Below, piece after piece: positions 55,474 through 62,896 of a stretch of 64,000 bases of DNA (the stretch's first letter is position 1; the number at the start of each line of letters is the position of its first letter). The stretch lies in assembly GCF_000426765.1 (NCBI RefSeq), contig NZ_AUFZ01000016.1, forward strand, positions 186,001-250,000. Direction: 5' to 3'. This stretch comes from Vibrio litoralis DSM 17657 (GTDB lineage Bacteria; Pseudomonadota; Gammaproteobacteria; Enterobacterales; Vibrionaceae). Below the pieces are notes generated by a model that was given only the letters and a program-made list of their open reading frames with translations, did no database searches and was not told where the DNA came from. The position numbers were made by a program, and so were the translations under genes.

Positions 55474-56376
55474 CTACAGCTTCGCGATCTCATCTTGTTT
55501 GTTATTTGGTTTTTTCTTGCTTTGCTTTTCTGCTTGCTTGATTAATTTCAGCAAGGTTTGAGTATCGTAATCTTGCTGTTGAGGGCTGTATAAACTTGCC
55601 ATTAATGCGTTGATTTCTGACTGGATACTGTGTTTGAGATCGGCGGCTACATTTGAATGTCGTGCTTGCCATTGAGCAAAAGCACTGTGAATTTTTGCAC
55701 CGTCTTTGGATTTAACAGCATCAATAAAGCTATTTGGCTGTGCTTTGCTTGGCGTTATTTCCTCTGTTGGTGTTTGAGGTTGTTTACGCTTTTGCTGCAC
55801 CAATAATACTAGTGTAATTAGCCATAAAGCGGCAAATAGGGCAGTCGTGTATGGCCAAAAACTTGCGTTAGTATTATTAGCTGTAGAAACGACTTTAGGT
55901 TCAGCGGTGTTATGACTTTCGGTAGTGTTAGTTGTACTTTCAGGCTGCACGTTTAACGCTTGCGATGGTTGCGGCGCATTCTCATCTACTTTCGCTTTTA
56001 GAGTGATTCCATTTACCTTGGCGGTTTCTGCTTGATTGGCTTTTGAGTTCCACCAAGGCACGCTTACGGACGGTAGTGCAATGTCACCGGATTTTTTCGG
56101 CATGATGACTTGTTTTAGAATCATAACGGTATTGCCGGATTTATCTTGTCCAAATTTAGGTTTTTCGCTGTAAACACGCACTGAATTTGGGTAGTCAATT
56201 TTAATATCAGGCAAGCTTTCTGCGCTCACATCTTGCACGACTGGGGTGAGAGTTCGGGTAATAGGTTGACCAACCGTGGCTTCTATAGCCGTTGATGAGT
56301 CTAGCATGTTCCCTTCACTGTCTTACCAACCTTGCTGTAATGTTAGTGATCGAGTAGGTAAGCACGCTTTTTGATA
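55474..56376 (-). pseudogene. batD: Truncated batD copy
   Basis: This holds the C-terminal half of BatD (equivalent to residues about 290-589 of the intact copy at 61993-63762). It includes the AFFALW-type membrane helix region and the Lys-rich end KQSKKKPNNKQDEIAKL. A CAA-to-TAA change in the GWQDSEGNML segment (near 56320) interrupts the frame. What remains open is a 277-codon frame starting at an internal Met (56307) with no ribosome-binding site. Just upstream, unrelated DNA holds a 29-codon signal-peptide-like frame (56432-56343, MATLLSFMSMFTHADK) that runs into the junction and stops. The N-terminal half and signal peptide of BatD are absent, so no functional BatD can be made. Confidence 0.88.
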
Positions 56377-56521
56377 TTTTCGATCTTATCGGCATGGGTA
56401 AACATAGACATAAAAGATAAGAGTGTTGCCATAAAGGCTATAGTAAGTTTGTTTTGTGTTGGTGCAATTTTGGTGTCTTACGAATGTTTTGAAACGTAAC
56501 CATAAATACCAATCTTAGTTA

Positions 56522-56548
56522 AACAGCCTCAGTTGGCTCGAGGCTGTT
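56522..56548 (-). terminator. Terminator of the PTS operon
   Basis: AACAGCCTC and GAGGCTGTT form a perfect 9-bp stem with a 9-nt loop, 7 bp after the kinase stop. On the minus strand TTTAAC follows. Confidence 0.65.
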
Positions 56549-56554
56549 ATGAAC

Positions 56555-57130
56555 TTAAGCTCTTTTTTTGTGCGGGTTCGCTAATAGGCTGGAAACATTG
56601 GCGAATAATGTTTTCATTTCGATTGGTTTGTTTTGATCGACAATGATGACATCTCCAATGCTCATTGGCTTTGCTCTCTCTGCTAAAGAGGCCAGTTCTG
56701 GTAAGTATTCATGTTTAGGGTGCTTATCTGATCGATATGGAATTCTATCTTCATACCTTTGCGCGGCTGTTAAGCCAGATATGTTATTCCAGAGTTCGAT
56801 AACCGTTTCCACACCTGAGTCGTTTAGGTAATTGATTAGCATTTCTCTGGGTTGGAATCCAAACCATGCATCTATAACAAAGGTATGATTGTTTGGGGCC
56901 TGTTTAATAATATCCCATATGACGTTATAGGCGGCTTTGCCAAGTTCTCGATTTATCTCTCTATTGTAGTCTTTGACCGTCGCCATAAATGGCTCTTTGA
57001 TCGTGTCAATTGATAGGTACGTTAAGTTAAAATGATTAGCGATCTTGTGCGCGACAGAACTTTTCCCAGAGGCCGGTACACCATTAACCAAAATAACCGT
57101 TTTGCCTGTTTGGTGTGTCTTTTCGCTCAT
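56555..57130 (-). CDS. Small P-loop kinase/ATPase of the PTS cassette
   Basis: This 191-residue P-loop protein has Walker A GVPASGKSS at residues 17-25. A DxxK-type segment (LSIDTIKEPF, about 39-48) and FVIDAWFGF (about 84) are consistent with a small-molecule kinase of the zeta-toxin/gluconate/shikimate-kinase clan. There is no gluconate-kinase signature strong enough to name a substrate. Its start overlaps the EIIA stop by 4 bp (ATGA), so it is the last gene of the operon. It might phosphorylate a sugar or sugar acid that enters unphosphorylated, or act in regulation. Both ideas are inference. Confidence 0.8.
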   Translation of the reverse strand: MSEKTHQTGKTVILVNGVPASGKSSVAHKIANHFNLTYLSIDTIKEPFMATVKDYNREINRELGKAAYNVIWDIIKQAPNNHTFVIDAWFGFQPREMLINYLNDSGVETVIELWNNISGLTAAQRYEDRIPYRSDKHPKHEYLPELASLAERAKPMSIGDVIIVDQNKPIEMKTLFANVSSLLANPHKKRA

Positions 57131-57564
57131 ATCAACTCCAATAGCTGTTGCTGGGAAGTGACTCGACGTATGGCTTGTATCTTTTCCTCATCGTCGAGCA
57201 TAGAGACAATAGAACCAATGCCTTGTTCTATGTGACCATTACTATCTGTCGCACCGAACATGATGATGATATCGGCAGGTATGCTTCCATTAAATGAGAT
57301 TGGTTCTGCAAGCAAAACTAAGCTGAAACAATTTTGGATGACCCCACACTCGGGTCTAGCGTGAGGGATGGCGATACCTTCTTCAAAGACATAATAAGCC
57401 CCGTTGCTTTGAGTGCTTTCTATGACAGACTTAGCATACTCTTCCGTCAGGTAGCCATTTTTTATCAATGGCTGAGCTGCTAGCTGAATAACCTTTTCCC
57501 AATTGGATTCATTGATGCCAATTTGAATCGCATCTGATTCGATTAATAATTCTTTTATATTCAT
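57127..57564 (-). CDS. PTS EIIA component, fructose/mannitol/ascorbate (EIIA-2) type
   Basis: This is a 145-residue phosphocarrier. I start at 57564 (MNIKELLIES). The frame is open to 57687, but that would run over the small upstream gene. The phosphorylated His is H68 in IAIPHARPE. SLVLLAEPISFNG and the typical C-terminal helices complete the domain. It would accept phosphate from HPr and pass it to the EIIB encoded at 60166-60453. EIIA of the UlaC/EIIA-2 class is the expected match for a UlaA-type EIIC. It lies 7 bp after the small unknown gene and overlaps the kinase by 4 bp. Confidence 0.9.
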   Translation of the reverse strand: MNIKELLIESDAIQIGINESNWEKVIQLAAQPLIKNGYLTEEYAKSVIESTQSNGAYYVFEEGIAIPHARPECGVIQNCFSLVLLAEPISFNGSIPADIIIMFGATDSNGHIEQGIGSIVSMLDDEEKIQAIRRVTSQQQLLELI

Positions 57565-57571
57565 ATCTGGC

Positions 57572-57862
57572 CTAAAAGTTTTTTCGAGTAGTGTTTCTAA
57601 GCTCATCCATTTTGATAAACAGATCGTCGACTTTATGCTGGTAATTTGGCGTTTTCGCAAAGACTTTGAGGGCTTTGTTGTACTCAATCATGAGTTTTTT
57701 TTGAGTATCAAAACTAGCCTCATCTTGCTTTAGCTTTACTTCCAAATCTCGAATGTTTTGCTCTATTTCTTGGGCTGTAAACGCATCGTTTTGTGATGAC
57801 TTAGGTGAGGAATGAGCCTGATTAGGTTTTGTCTGAAACATGGATTGGATCATTTTAAACAT
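57572..57862 (-). CDS. Small uncharacterised helical protein in the PTS operon
   Basis: This 96-residue hydrophilic protein has a Ser/Gln-rich N-terminus and a long predicted coiled-coil region from about residue 30 to 90 (AQEIEQNIRDLEVKLKQDE). A good ribosome-binding site (AAGGAATATTT) precedes the ATG at 57862, and it fits tightly between aldolase and EIIA (7 bp to EIIA). I recognise no family. Gene spacing argues that it is real and co-expressed. It may be a regulatory or scaffold protein for the PTS components. Confidence 0.68.
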   Translation of the reverse strand: MFKMIQSMFQTKPNQAHSSPKSSQNDAFTAQEIEQNIRDLEVKLKQDEASFDTQKKLMIEYNKALKVFAKTPNYQHKVDDLFIKMDELRNTTRKNF

Positions 57863-57877
57863 AAATATTCCTTATCA

Positions 57878-57898
57878 GCTGCCAGGGGTACTGGCAGC
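57878..57898 (-). terminator. Intercistronic hairpin after the aldolase gene
   Basis: GCTGCCAG and CTGGCAGC form a perfect 8-bp stem with a 5-nt loop inside the 59-bp gap. It lies just upstream of the ribosome-binding site of the small gene and lacks a T-tract. It is probably an mRNA-processing or attenuation element rather than a full terminator. Confidence 0.45.
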
Positions 57899-57921
57899 GA
57901 TGACTCTGTGTCTAATGATAA

Positions 57922-58764
57922 TTATTGGAACAGTTGAATTTTCTGTTTCAGTACTTCTTGTACGGCATTATTCGCAGGTATTAAGAACTTACGAACGCTG
58001 TCATCCACCTTTCCTTCAGCACATGTCTTTTGAACATTACCGACCCACTGAACATTCATTTCAGTCCCTACGTTAACTTTTTCTATTCCACTTGCAACGA
58101 CCAAACGCATGTCTTCATCACTTACTCCTGTTCCACCATGCAGTACTAATGGTGTTTTAGTTAGCTGTGTAATTCGATTTAGTAGTTCATGTTGAATATT
58201 TGTCTTGGCGGTATAGGACCCATGTACCGTCCCAATTGAAATCGCTAGCATGTCGACATTTGTGCCATCAACAAAAGCTTGTACTTCTTCTGGGGTTGTA
58301 AAGGCAATGTCACTTTCCGCGACTGCTTTTCCATCCTCACTTCCACCAATTGCGCCTAATTCACCTTCCACCGTTACATTTCGTGGGTGAGCGTACTCAA
58401 TAATCAGCTTGGTATTGGCGATGTTCTCTTCTAAAGGTAGATGAGAGCCGTCATACATAACGGAACTAAATCCTGTGTCTATTGCAGTCTTAATATCGTC
58501 AAGATTTGAACAGTGATCTAAATGTAAACAAGCAGGAACATCTAAAGTTCTCGATAGTGATTTAATTGAATCCACAATCAGTTCATAGCCTAGGAACTGG
58601 GCGGTTCCCGTTGAAATTTGGATCATCAATGGTGAATTTGTTTCTTTCGCTGCTTTAAAAAATGCCGGTAACATCTCTAGGCAATGAAGATTAAATGACC
58701 CAATCGCTTGGAATCCTCTTTCCTTTGCAATCGCTCTTAATTCAGTGAAGTTATACAGTTTCAT
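57922..58764 (-). CDS. Class II fructose/tagatose-bisphosphate aldolase
   Basis: This 280-residue zinc aldolase of the GatY/KbaY/FbaA group splits a ketohexose 1,6-bisphosphate to dihydroxyacetone phosphate and glyceraldehyde 3-phosphate. D83 (LHLDHC) is the catalytic acid/base. The zinc ligands H84, H181 (GTVHGSY) and H209 (VLHGGTG) are all present, with VEGELGAIGG in between. It starts 14 bp inside the EIIC gene's end. With the phosphofructokinase-like gene of the same operon it makes a complete lower pathway from a PTS-imported ketohexose phosphate. Fructose or tagatose stereochemistry cannot be told from the motifs. Confidence 0.93.
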   Translation of the reverse strand: MKLYNFTELRAIAKERGFQAIGSFNLHCLEMLPAFFKAAKETNSPLMIQISTGTAQFLGYELIVDSIKSLSRTLDVPACLHLDHCSNLDDIKTAIDTGFSSVMYDGSHLPLEENIANTKLIIEYAHPRNVTVEGELGAIGGSEDGKAVAESDIAFTTPEEVQAFVDGTNVDMLAISIGTVHGSYTAKTNIQHELLNRITQLTKTPLVLHGGTGVSDEDMRLVVASGIEKVNVGTEMNVQWVGNVQKTCAEGKVDDSVRKFLIPANNAVQEVLKQKIQLFQ

Positions 58765-60124
58765 TTGTTAATTCCTTTTGTTTGTTTTCATTGTTAATGC
58801 TGCGGTGAACAAAATAGGTAACGGCGATGATGAAGGCGGTAAATATGGCGACAAATGTCCAGTTACCGTTGAAAGCATTACCCAGTAATAGCCCTGTAGA
58901 TATGACATCAGAGTCACTAAAGGTCACGCCGACAAAGCCATAGCTTTCAAGCAGTGGGATAAGTATTGCGGGTAAGAACGTAATAAATAATCCATGAACC
59001 ACTCCGCCAATAACCGCTCCTTTTCGGCCACCCATTGCGTTTCCGAAAATACCTGCGGTACCACCGGCAAAGAAGTTTGTTAATAAGCCAGGTAGAATCA
59101 TGGCTAAGCCAAACATAGGGAAAACGAGCATCCCAATGATTGAGCCAACGGTTGTGGATAAGAACCCAACAATGACGGCGTTTGGCGAATATGGAAATAA
59201 TACTGGGCAATCTAGAGCAGGCTTTGCATCAGGCACTAACTTCATTGCAATGCCACGGAATGCCGGTACTAGCTCATTCAGTAATAGACGAACACCTGCA
59301 TATAAAACAAACACACCAGCAACGAACGTGATTGATTGCATAAAGGCATACATGAGGTAGTTAATACCGTTTGCTAGCGGTGCAATAAATTCTGGGCCTG
59401 CGAAAATAGCTGGAATTAGGTACATTGGTACCATCACAACCGCCATCGATAGGTAAGTATCATTTAAGAATTTAAAGCCATCAGGTAATTCAATGTCTTC
59501 AATTGACTTTGAATTCTTCCCTACTACTTTGGCGACAGCCGCTTGAACTAAATAGCCGATGGTACAAAAGTGTCCTAAAGCAACATCATCGGATTCTGTG
59601 ATTTTTCTAACGATAGGCTGGGCGATTGCTGGCATTACGACGGCCATGATCCCACCAAAGATCCCTCCAGTCAGAATAAGAGGTAGACCGGTTAGACCTG
59701 CTTTATAGCCAATAACTGCACCAATCGTCGCCATCCATAAAAGAGCCTGACCTGTTAGGAATATGTATTTCCAAGGTGTGAATCGAGCAATGATAATATT
59801 GGTAATGAAAATGACGAGTAAGGTTAGAGCGACTTCTGAGCCAAGCTCTCTGTTTGCTAAACCCGCTATGGCAGCCACATCTGTGATGTAACCTGTCATG
59901 CCAAAGCCTTGCGTGAATATTTGGTTTAGGAACGTAAGGGTTTCAACAATAATATTGATACCCGCCATCATGACTAAAAAGCCAAGTAGGGTTTTAAATG
60001 TTCCTTCGACAGTTTTGCCGATGGATTTTTTTTGTAGAATTAAACCTAGCATAGCTATAAATGAAATTAATATAGATGCTTGGCCTAATAGGTCATGGAT
60101 TATAAAGTTAAAAAAAGTGTTCAT
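58751..60124 (-). CDS. PTS EIIC component, UlaA (ascorbate/SgaT) family
   Basis: This 457-residue membrane permease of the phosphotransferase system has about eleven helices. The family pattern of UlaA is seen: the N-terminal GLILQKKSIGKTVEGTFKTLLGF, the central LGHFCTIGYLVQAAVAKVVGK segment with DIELPDGFKFLND, and the signature PYSPNAVIVGFLSTTVG. UlaA of E. coli carries L-ascorbate. Here the neighbours are a phosphofructokinase and an aldolase, not ascorbate-catabolic genes, so a different polyol or hexose is more likely. The stop overlaps the aldolase start by 14 bp. Confidence 0.92.
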   Translation of the reverse strand: MNTFFNFIIHDLLGQASILISFIAMLGLILQKKSIGKTVEGTFKTLLGFLVMMAGINIIVETLTFLNQIFTQGFGMTGYITDVAAIAGLANRELGSEVALTLLVIFITNIIIARFTPWKYIFLTGQALLWMATIGAVIGYKAGLTGLPLILTGGIFGGIMAVVMPAIAQPIVRKITESDDVALGHFCTIGYLVQAAVAKVVGKNSKSIEDIELPDGFKFLNDTYLSMAVVMVPMYLIPAIFAGPEFIAPLANGINYLMYAFMQSITFVAGVFVLYAGVRLLLNELVPAFRGIAMKLVPDAKPALDCPVLFPYSPNAVIVGFLSTTVGSIIGMLVFPMFGLAMILPGLLTNFFAGGTAGIFGNAMGGRKGAVIGGVVHGLFITFLPAILIPLLESYGFVGVTFSDSDVISTGLLLGNAFNGNWTFVAIFTAFIIAVTYFVHRSINNENKQKELTNETV

Positions 60125-60165
60125 AGATAACCTCTATGTATTATTTTTTTGTAGATCTTTTTTAA

Positions 60166-60453
60166 TTAAATATTTAAAAAAGGAGTGAGTTTTTCTTCTA
60201 TTTCTTTTTTGTCGGTTAATTTGTTGAGGGATATTATTTTTGATGTTTGGGTTTCTGTCGCATCAGAACTTAAAACATCGGCAAATGTTTTTTGAGTTAA
60301 TATTACATCGTAATCAAATGCACTTGCGCCGGACACATCGGTATGATCGATTGTGAAATCTACCCCTAATTTCTTTAAAACGGTTTTTGCACTCATTTCA
60401 ATTGCAAAGCTTGAGCCTAATCCACATCCACACACACAGAGTACTTTAATCAT
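60166..60453 (-). CDS. PTS EIIB component, UlaB/lactose-cellobiose type
   Basis: This 95-residue cytoplasmic phosphocarrier opens with KVLCVCGCGLGSSFAIEM. Cys8, in VCGCGLGSS, corresponds to the phospho-Cys of UlaB. It transfers phosphate from EIIA to the incoming sugar at EIIC. Additional cysteines (C6, C10) next to the active one are unusual but do not break the motif. It lies 41 bp before EIIC and 14 bp after the phosphofructokinase-like gene. Confidence 0.92.
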   Translation of the reverse strand: MIKVLCVCGCGLGSSFAIEMSAKTVLKKLGVDFTIDHTDVSGASAFDYDVILTQKTFADVLSSDATETQTSKIISLNKLTDKKEIEEKLTPFLNI

Positions 60454-60467
60454 GTTATATCCTTTTA

Positions 60468-61448
60468 TTAGATTATATTTAGTTCTTTAGCTAATTTTAC
60501 ATAGTGGTCTTCCTTTTCTGTTTTTCTCCTTTGTATACTTGATAAATCAATGGGGATTGCTTTATTGCTAGAGTTTATAATTATTGCTTTATTTGTGAGC
60601 CCCGATTCTAGGCAACGAAGGACTTCTTTTGCCATTAAGGTTCCTTGATATATTTCTTCACAACAAGGTTCTCCTGAACGCAGGCTGAAGCCCATAATTG
60701 CCTTGCGAATTCGAGTGTATACAAGTGGTTCTAAATTTTTAATAACAGTGTCAATAGCCCCTTGAAAGCCTGGATAGTACTCTTTTGTATAGCCCTCAGA
60801 GCACAAGATGATGACGGAGTTTTGAACTTTAAGTAATTGATTTATCTTATTAGCTAATGCTTCATCACTGATTGGGTATTCAGGAATTAAAGCGATATCG
60901 GCATTTGCTTTTATAGATGACTGCAATGCGAGTTCTCCAGAATATGCCCCGAGTAATTCAACCATAAAAACTCGGCTAGGAAGTGCACGTCCCGTCATTC
61001 GAAGCTTTTGAACCTCTATCCTTATTTGCTCACAAGCGGTTGCAAACCCAATGGTATATTCGCTACCACTAACGTCGTTGTCGATAGTCATACCGACACC
61101 AAAACAATTAACGCCATAAAGAGATAATTTATTTAGAAATTGTAAGGACCCATCACCACCAGCTAAAATTAATACATCGATTTTAGTTTTGCAGAGATTT
61201 TTTACGATTTTAATATATTCCTCTTCAATGAGTAGCTTCTCTGTTCTTCCTGAATTTAATATAGGCATAGCAGAAGAAGCATAATCAATTAGATCGCAAT
61301 AGCTAACCTCTTTAACCTTGTTTTTTAATAACCCTGTTATTCCTCCGTCATAAAGGAACATTTCTGAATTGGTAAGTTTAGCTATTTGTAGTAGGAAGTT
61401 ATTTATACCAACGGCATCTCCTCCACTGATCGCGATTGCTATTTTCAT
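60468..61448 (-). CDS. Divergent ATP-phosphofructokinase family enzyme
   Basis: This 326-residue member of the PfkA family is the first gene of the PTS operon, behind a perfect AGGAGG ribosome-binding site. Conserved parts are ISGGDAVGINN (nucleotide site), R68 (like E. coli R72), GGDGS with D99 (like D103), and TIDNDVSGSEYTIGF with the catalytic base D123 (like D127). The sugar-phosphate pocket has changed. MGR is LGA (A168 in place of the Arg) and the GH of LGHIQRGG is GF (F254 in place of His249); R159 and R257 remain. So phosphoryl transfer should work, but the acceptor is probably not simply fructose 6-phosphate. Tagatose 6-phosphate or another ketohexose 6-phosphate would fit the aldolase downstream. 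Confidence 0.88.
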   Translation of the reverse strand: MKIAIAISGGDAVGINNFLLQIAKLTNSEMFLYDGGITGLLKNKVKEVSYCDLIDYASSAMPILNSGRTEKLLIEEEYIKIVKNLCKTKIDVLILAGGDGSLQFLNKLSLYGVNCFGVGMTIDNDVSGSEYTIGFATACEQIRIEVQKLRMTGRALPSRVFMVELLGAYSGELALQSSIKANADIALIPEYPISDEALANKINQLLKVQNSVIILCSEGYTKEYYPGFQGAIDTVIKNLEPLVYTRIRKAIMGFSLRSGEPCCEEIYQGTLMAKEVLRCLESGLTNKAIIINSSNKAIPIDLSSIQRRKTEKEDHYVKLAKELNII

Positions 61449-61500
61449 AATTCCTCCTAAGCGTTGATGTGTTAATTTTGGCTTTTGTTAGGAATATTTT

Positions 61501-61516
61501 TTTGAATCAAATCACA
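61501..61516. promoter_or_regulatory. Candidate CRP site 1 of the PTS operon
   Basis: TTTGAATCAAATCACA fits TGTGA-N6-TCACA with nine of ten conserved positions. It is 53 bp upstream of the phosphofructokinase-like start. Confidence 0.55.
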
Positions 61517-61573
61517 AAATTAGACTGGTTAAGTATCAATTCCTTTTTTAATATAAGAATCAACAGCTATTTT

Positions 61574-61589
61574 TGTGATCATTATCATA
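61574..61589. promoter_or_regulatory. Candidate CRP site 2 of the PTS operon
   Basis: TGTGATCATTATCATA fits TGTGA-N6-TCACA with nine of ten conserved positions. It is 73 bp (about seven helical turns) upstream of site 1, so both lie on one face of the DNA. Activation of a PTS operon by CRP is expected from general knowledge. Confidence 0.55.
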
Positions 61590-61922
61590 TTTATGGGAGG
61601 TGGCTTATTTTTTAAGTCGTTGTTTTTTATTTCTTATTTTTATTTTTTGGTTTGAATAAAATTTGATGGTGTTTTTATTTTAATGTTAAGTTCATAATGT
61701 GATGAAAGTAACATTTATTTTCGAGGATTATTTGACGGAGGAGTAGGGTGTGTGTATTTGTTTTTTAAATTTGTGTTATTCATAGAGATAGTTTTAATTT
61801 TCTTAGCTTAATTCGGGAGATCGAGTTTGTAATTCCGCTCCTGAAACCTCTCTTCTTGATTTGGTAGTACTGAGATACTTTTTCAGATTGAGGTGTTTTA
61901 ACAGATAACTCAATTCTGTCGA

Positions 61923-62896
61923 CAAAAAACACCCCATTGATCAAATATCAACGGGGTGTTTTGTTTCTGGCTTTTGGGTATTTATTTCTTACCTACAGCT
62001 TAGCGATCTCATCTTGTTTGTTATTTGGCTTTTTCTTGCTTTGCTTTTCTGCTTGCTTGATTAATTTTAGCAAGGTCTGAGTGTCGTAATCTTGCTGTTG
62101 GGGGCCGTATAAGCTCGCCATTAATGCGTTGATCTGTGATTGAATACTGTGTTTGAGATCGGCGGCTACATTTGAATGTCGTGCTTGCCATTGAGCAAAA
62201 GCACTGTGAATTTTTGCACCGTCTTTGGATTTAACAGCATCAATAAAGCTATTTGGCTGTGCTTTGCTTGGCGTGATTTCCTCTGTTGGTGTTTGAGGCT
62301 GTTTACGCTTTTTCTGCACGAATAATACTAGTGTTATTAACCATAAAGCGGCAAATAGGGCAGTCGTGTATGGCCAAAAACTTGCGTTAGTACTATTAGC
62401 TGTAGAAACGATTTTAGGTTCAGCGGCGTTATCATTTTCGGTAGTGTTAGTGGTACTTTCAGGCTGCACGTTTAACGCTTGTGATGGCTGCGGTGCATTC
62501 TCATCTACTTTCGCTTTTAGAGTGACGCCATTTACATTGGCGGTTTCTGCTTGATTGGCTTTTGAGTTCCACCAAGGCACGCTTACGGACGGTAGTGCAA
62601 TGTCACCGGATTTTTTCGGCATGATGACTTGTTTTAGAGTCATAACGGTATTGCCGGATTTATCTTGTCCAAATTTAGGTTTTTCGCTGTAAACACGTAC
62701 TGAATTTGGGTAGTCAATTTTAATATCAGGCAAGCTTTCTGCGCTCACATCTTGCACGACTAGGGCGAGAATTCGGGTGATAGGTTGGCCAACCGTGGCA
62801 TCTATAGCGGTCGATGAATCTAGCATGTTCCCTTCACTGTCTTGCCAGCCTTGTTGCAAGGTTAGTGATTGGGTAGGTAGCCATGCGGCTTGATAC
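61923..62896 (-). repeat. Right copy of the ~0.97-kb duplication (inside intact batD)
   Basis: This is the same segment as 55405-56376 in direct orientation. Here the reading frame is intact and continuous with the 5' half of batD. Recombination between the two copies would delete everything from the truncated copy through the PTS cassette. Confidence 0.9.
61929..61963 (-). terminator. Terminator of batD
   Basis: ACACCCCATTGA pairs with TCAACGGGGTGT (12 bp, one G-T). On the minus strand six T residues follow. It is the parent or sister of the copy at 55411-55444. Confidence 0.88.

Larger units (their letters stand above)
55405..56376 (-). repeat. Left copy of a ~0.97-kb duplication (batD 3' end plus terminator)
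   Basis: This stretch matches 61923 to about 62896 in the same orientation and at high identity, from the A-run before the terminator to about GTAGGTA...TTGATA. Identity fades sharply at both ends. The pair brackets about 5.5 kb carrying the PTS cassette. Confidence 0.9.
61449..61992. other. Intergenic region between batD and the PTS operon
   Basis: 544 very AT-rich bases contain two CRP-like sites near the PTS side and the batD terminator at the batD side. No gene, not even a small one, is convincing here. No divergent regulator gene for the PTS operon is present. Confidence 0.6.

Noticed and set aside
55474..56307. A functional second BatD protein of 277 residues
   Set aside because: The start is an internal Met without a ribosome-binding site, a nonsense codon lies just upstream, and signal peptide and N-terminal domains are missing.
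57572..57687. Long N-terminal form of EIIA (start at 57687)
   Set aside because: It would run through the 3' end of the small upstream gene, and the extra 41 residues have no counterpart in EIIA proteins.
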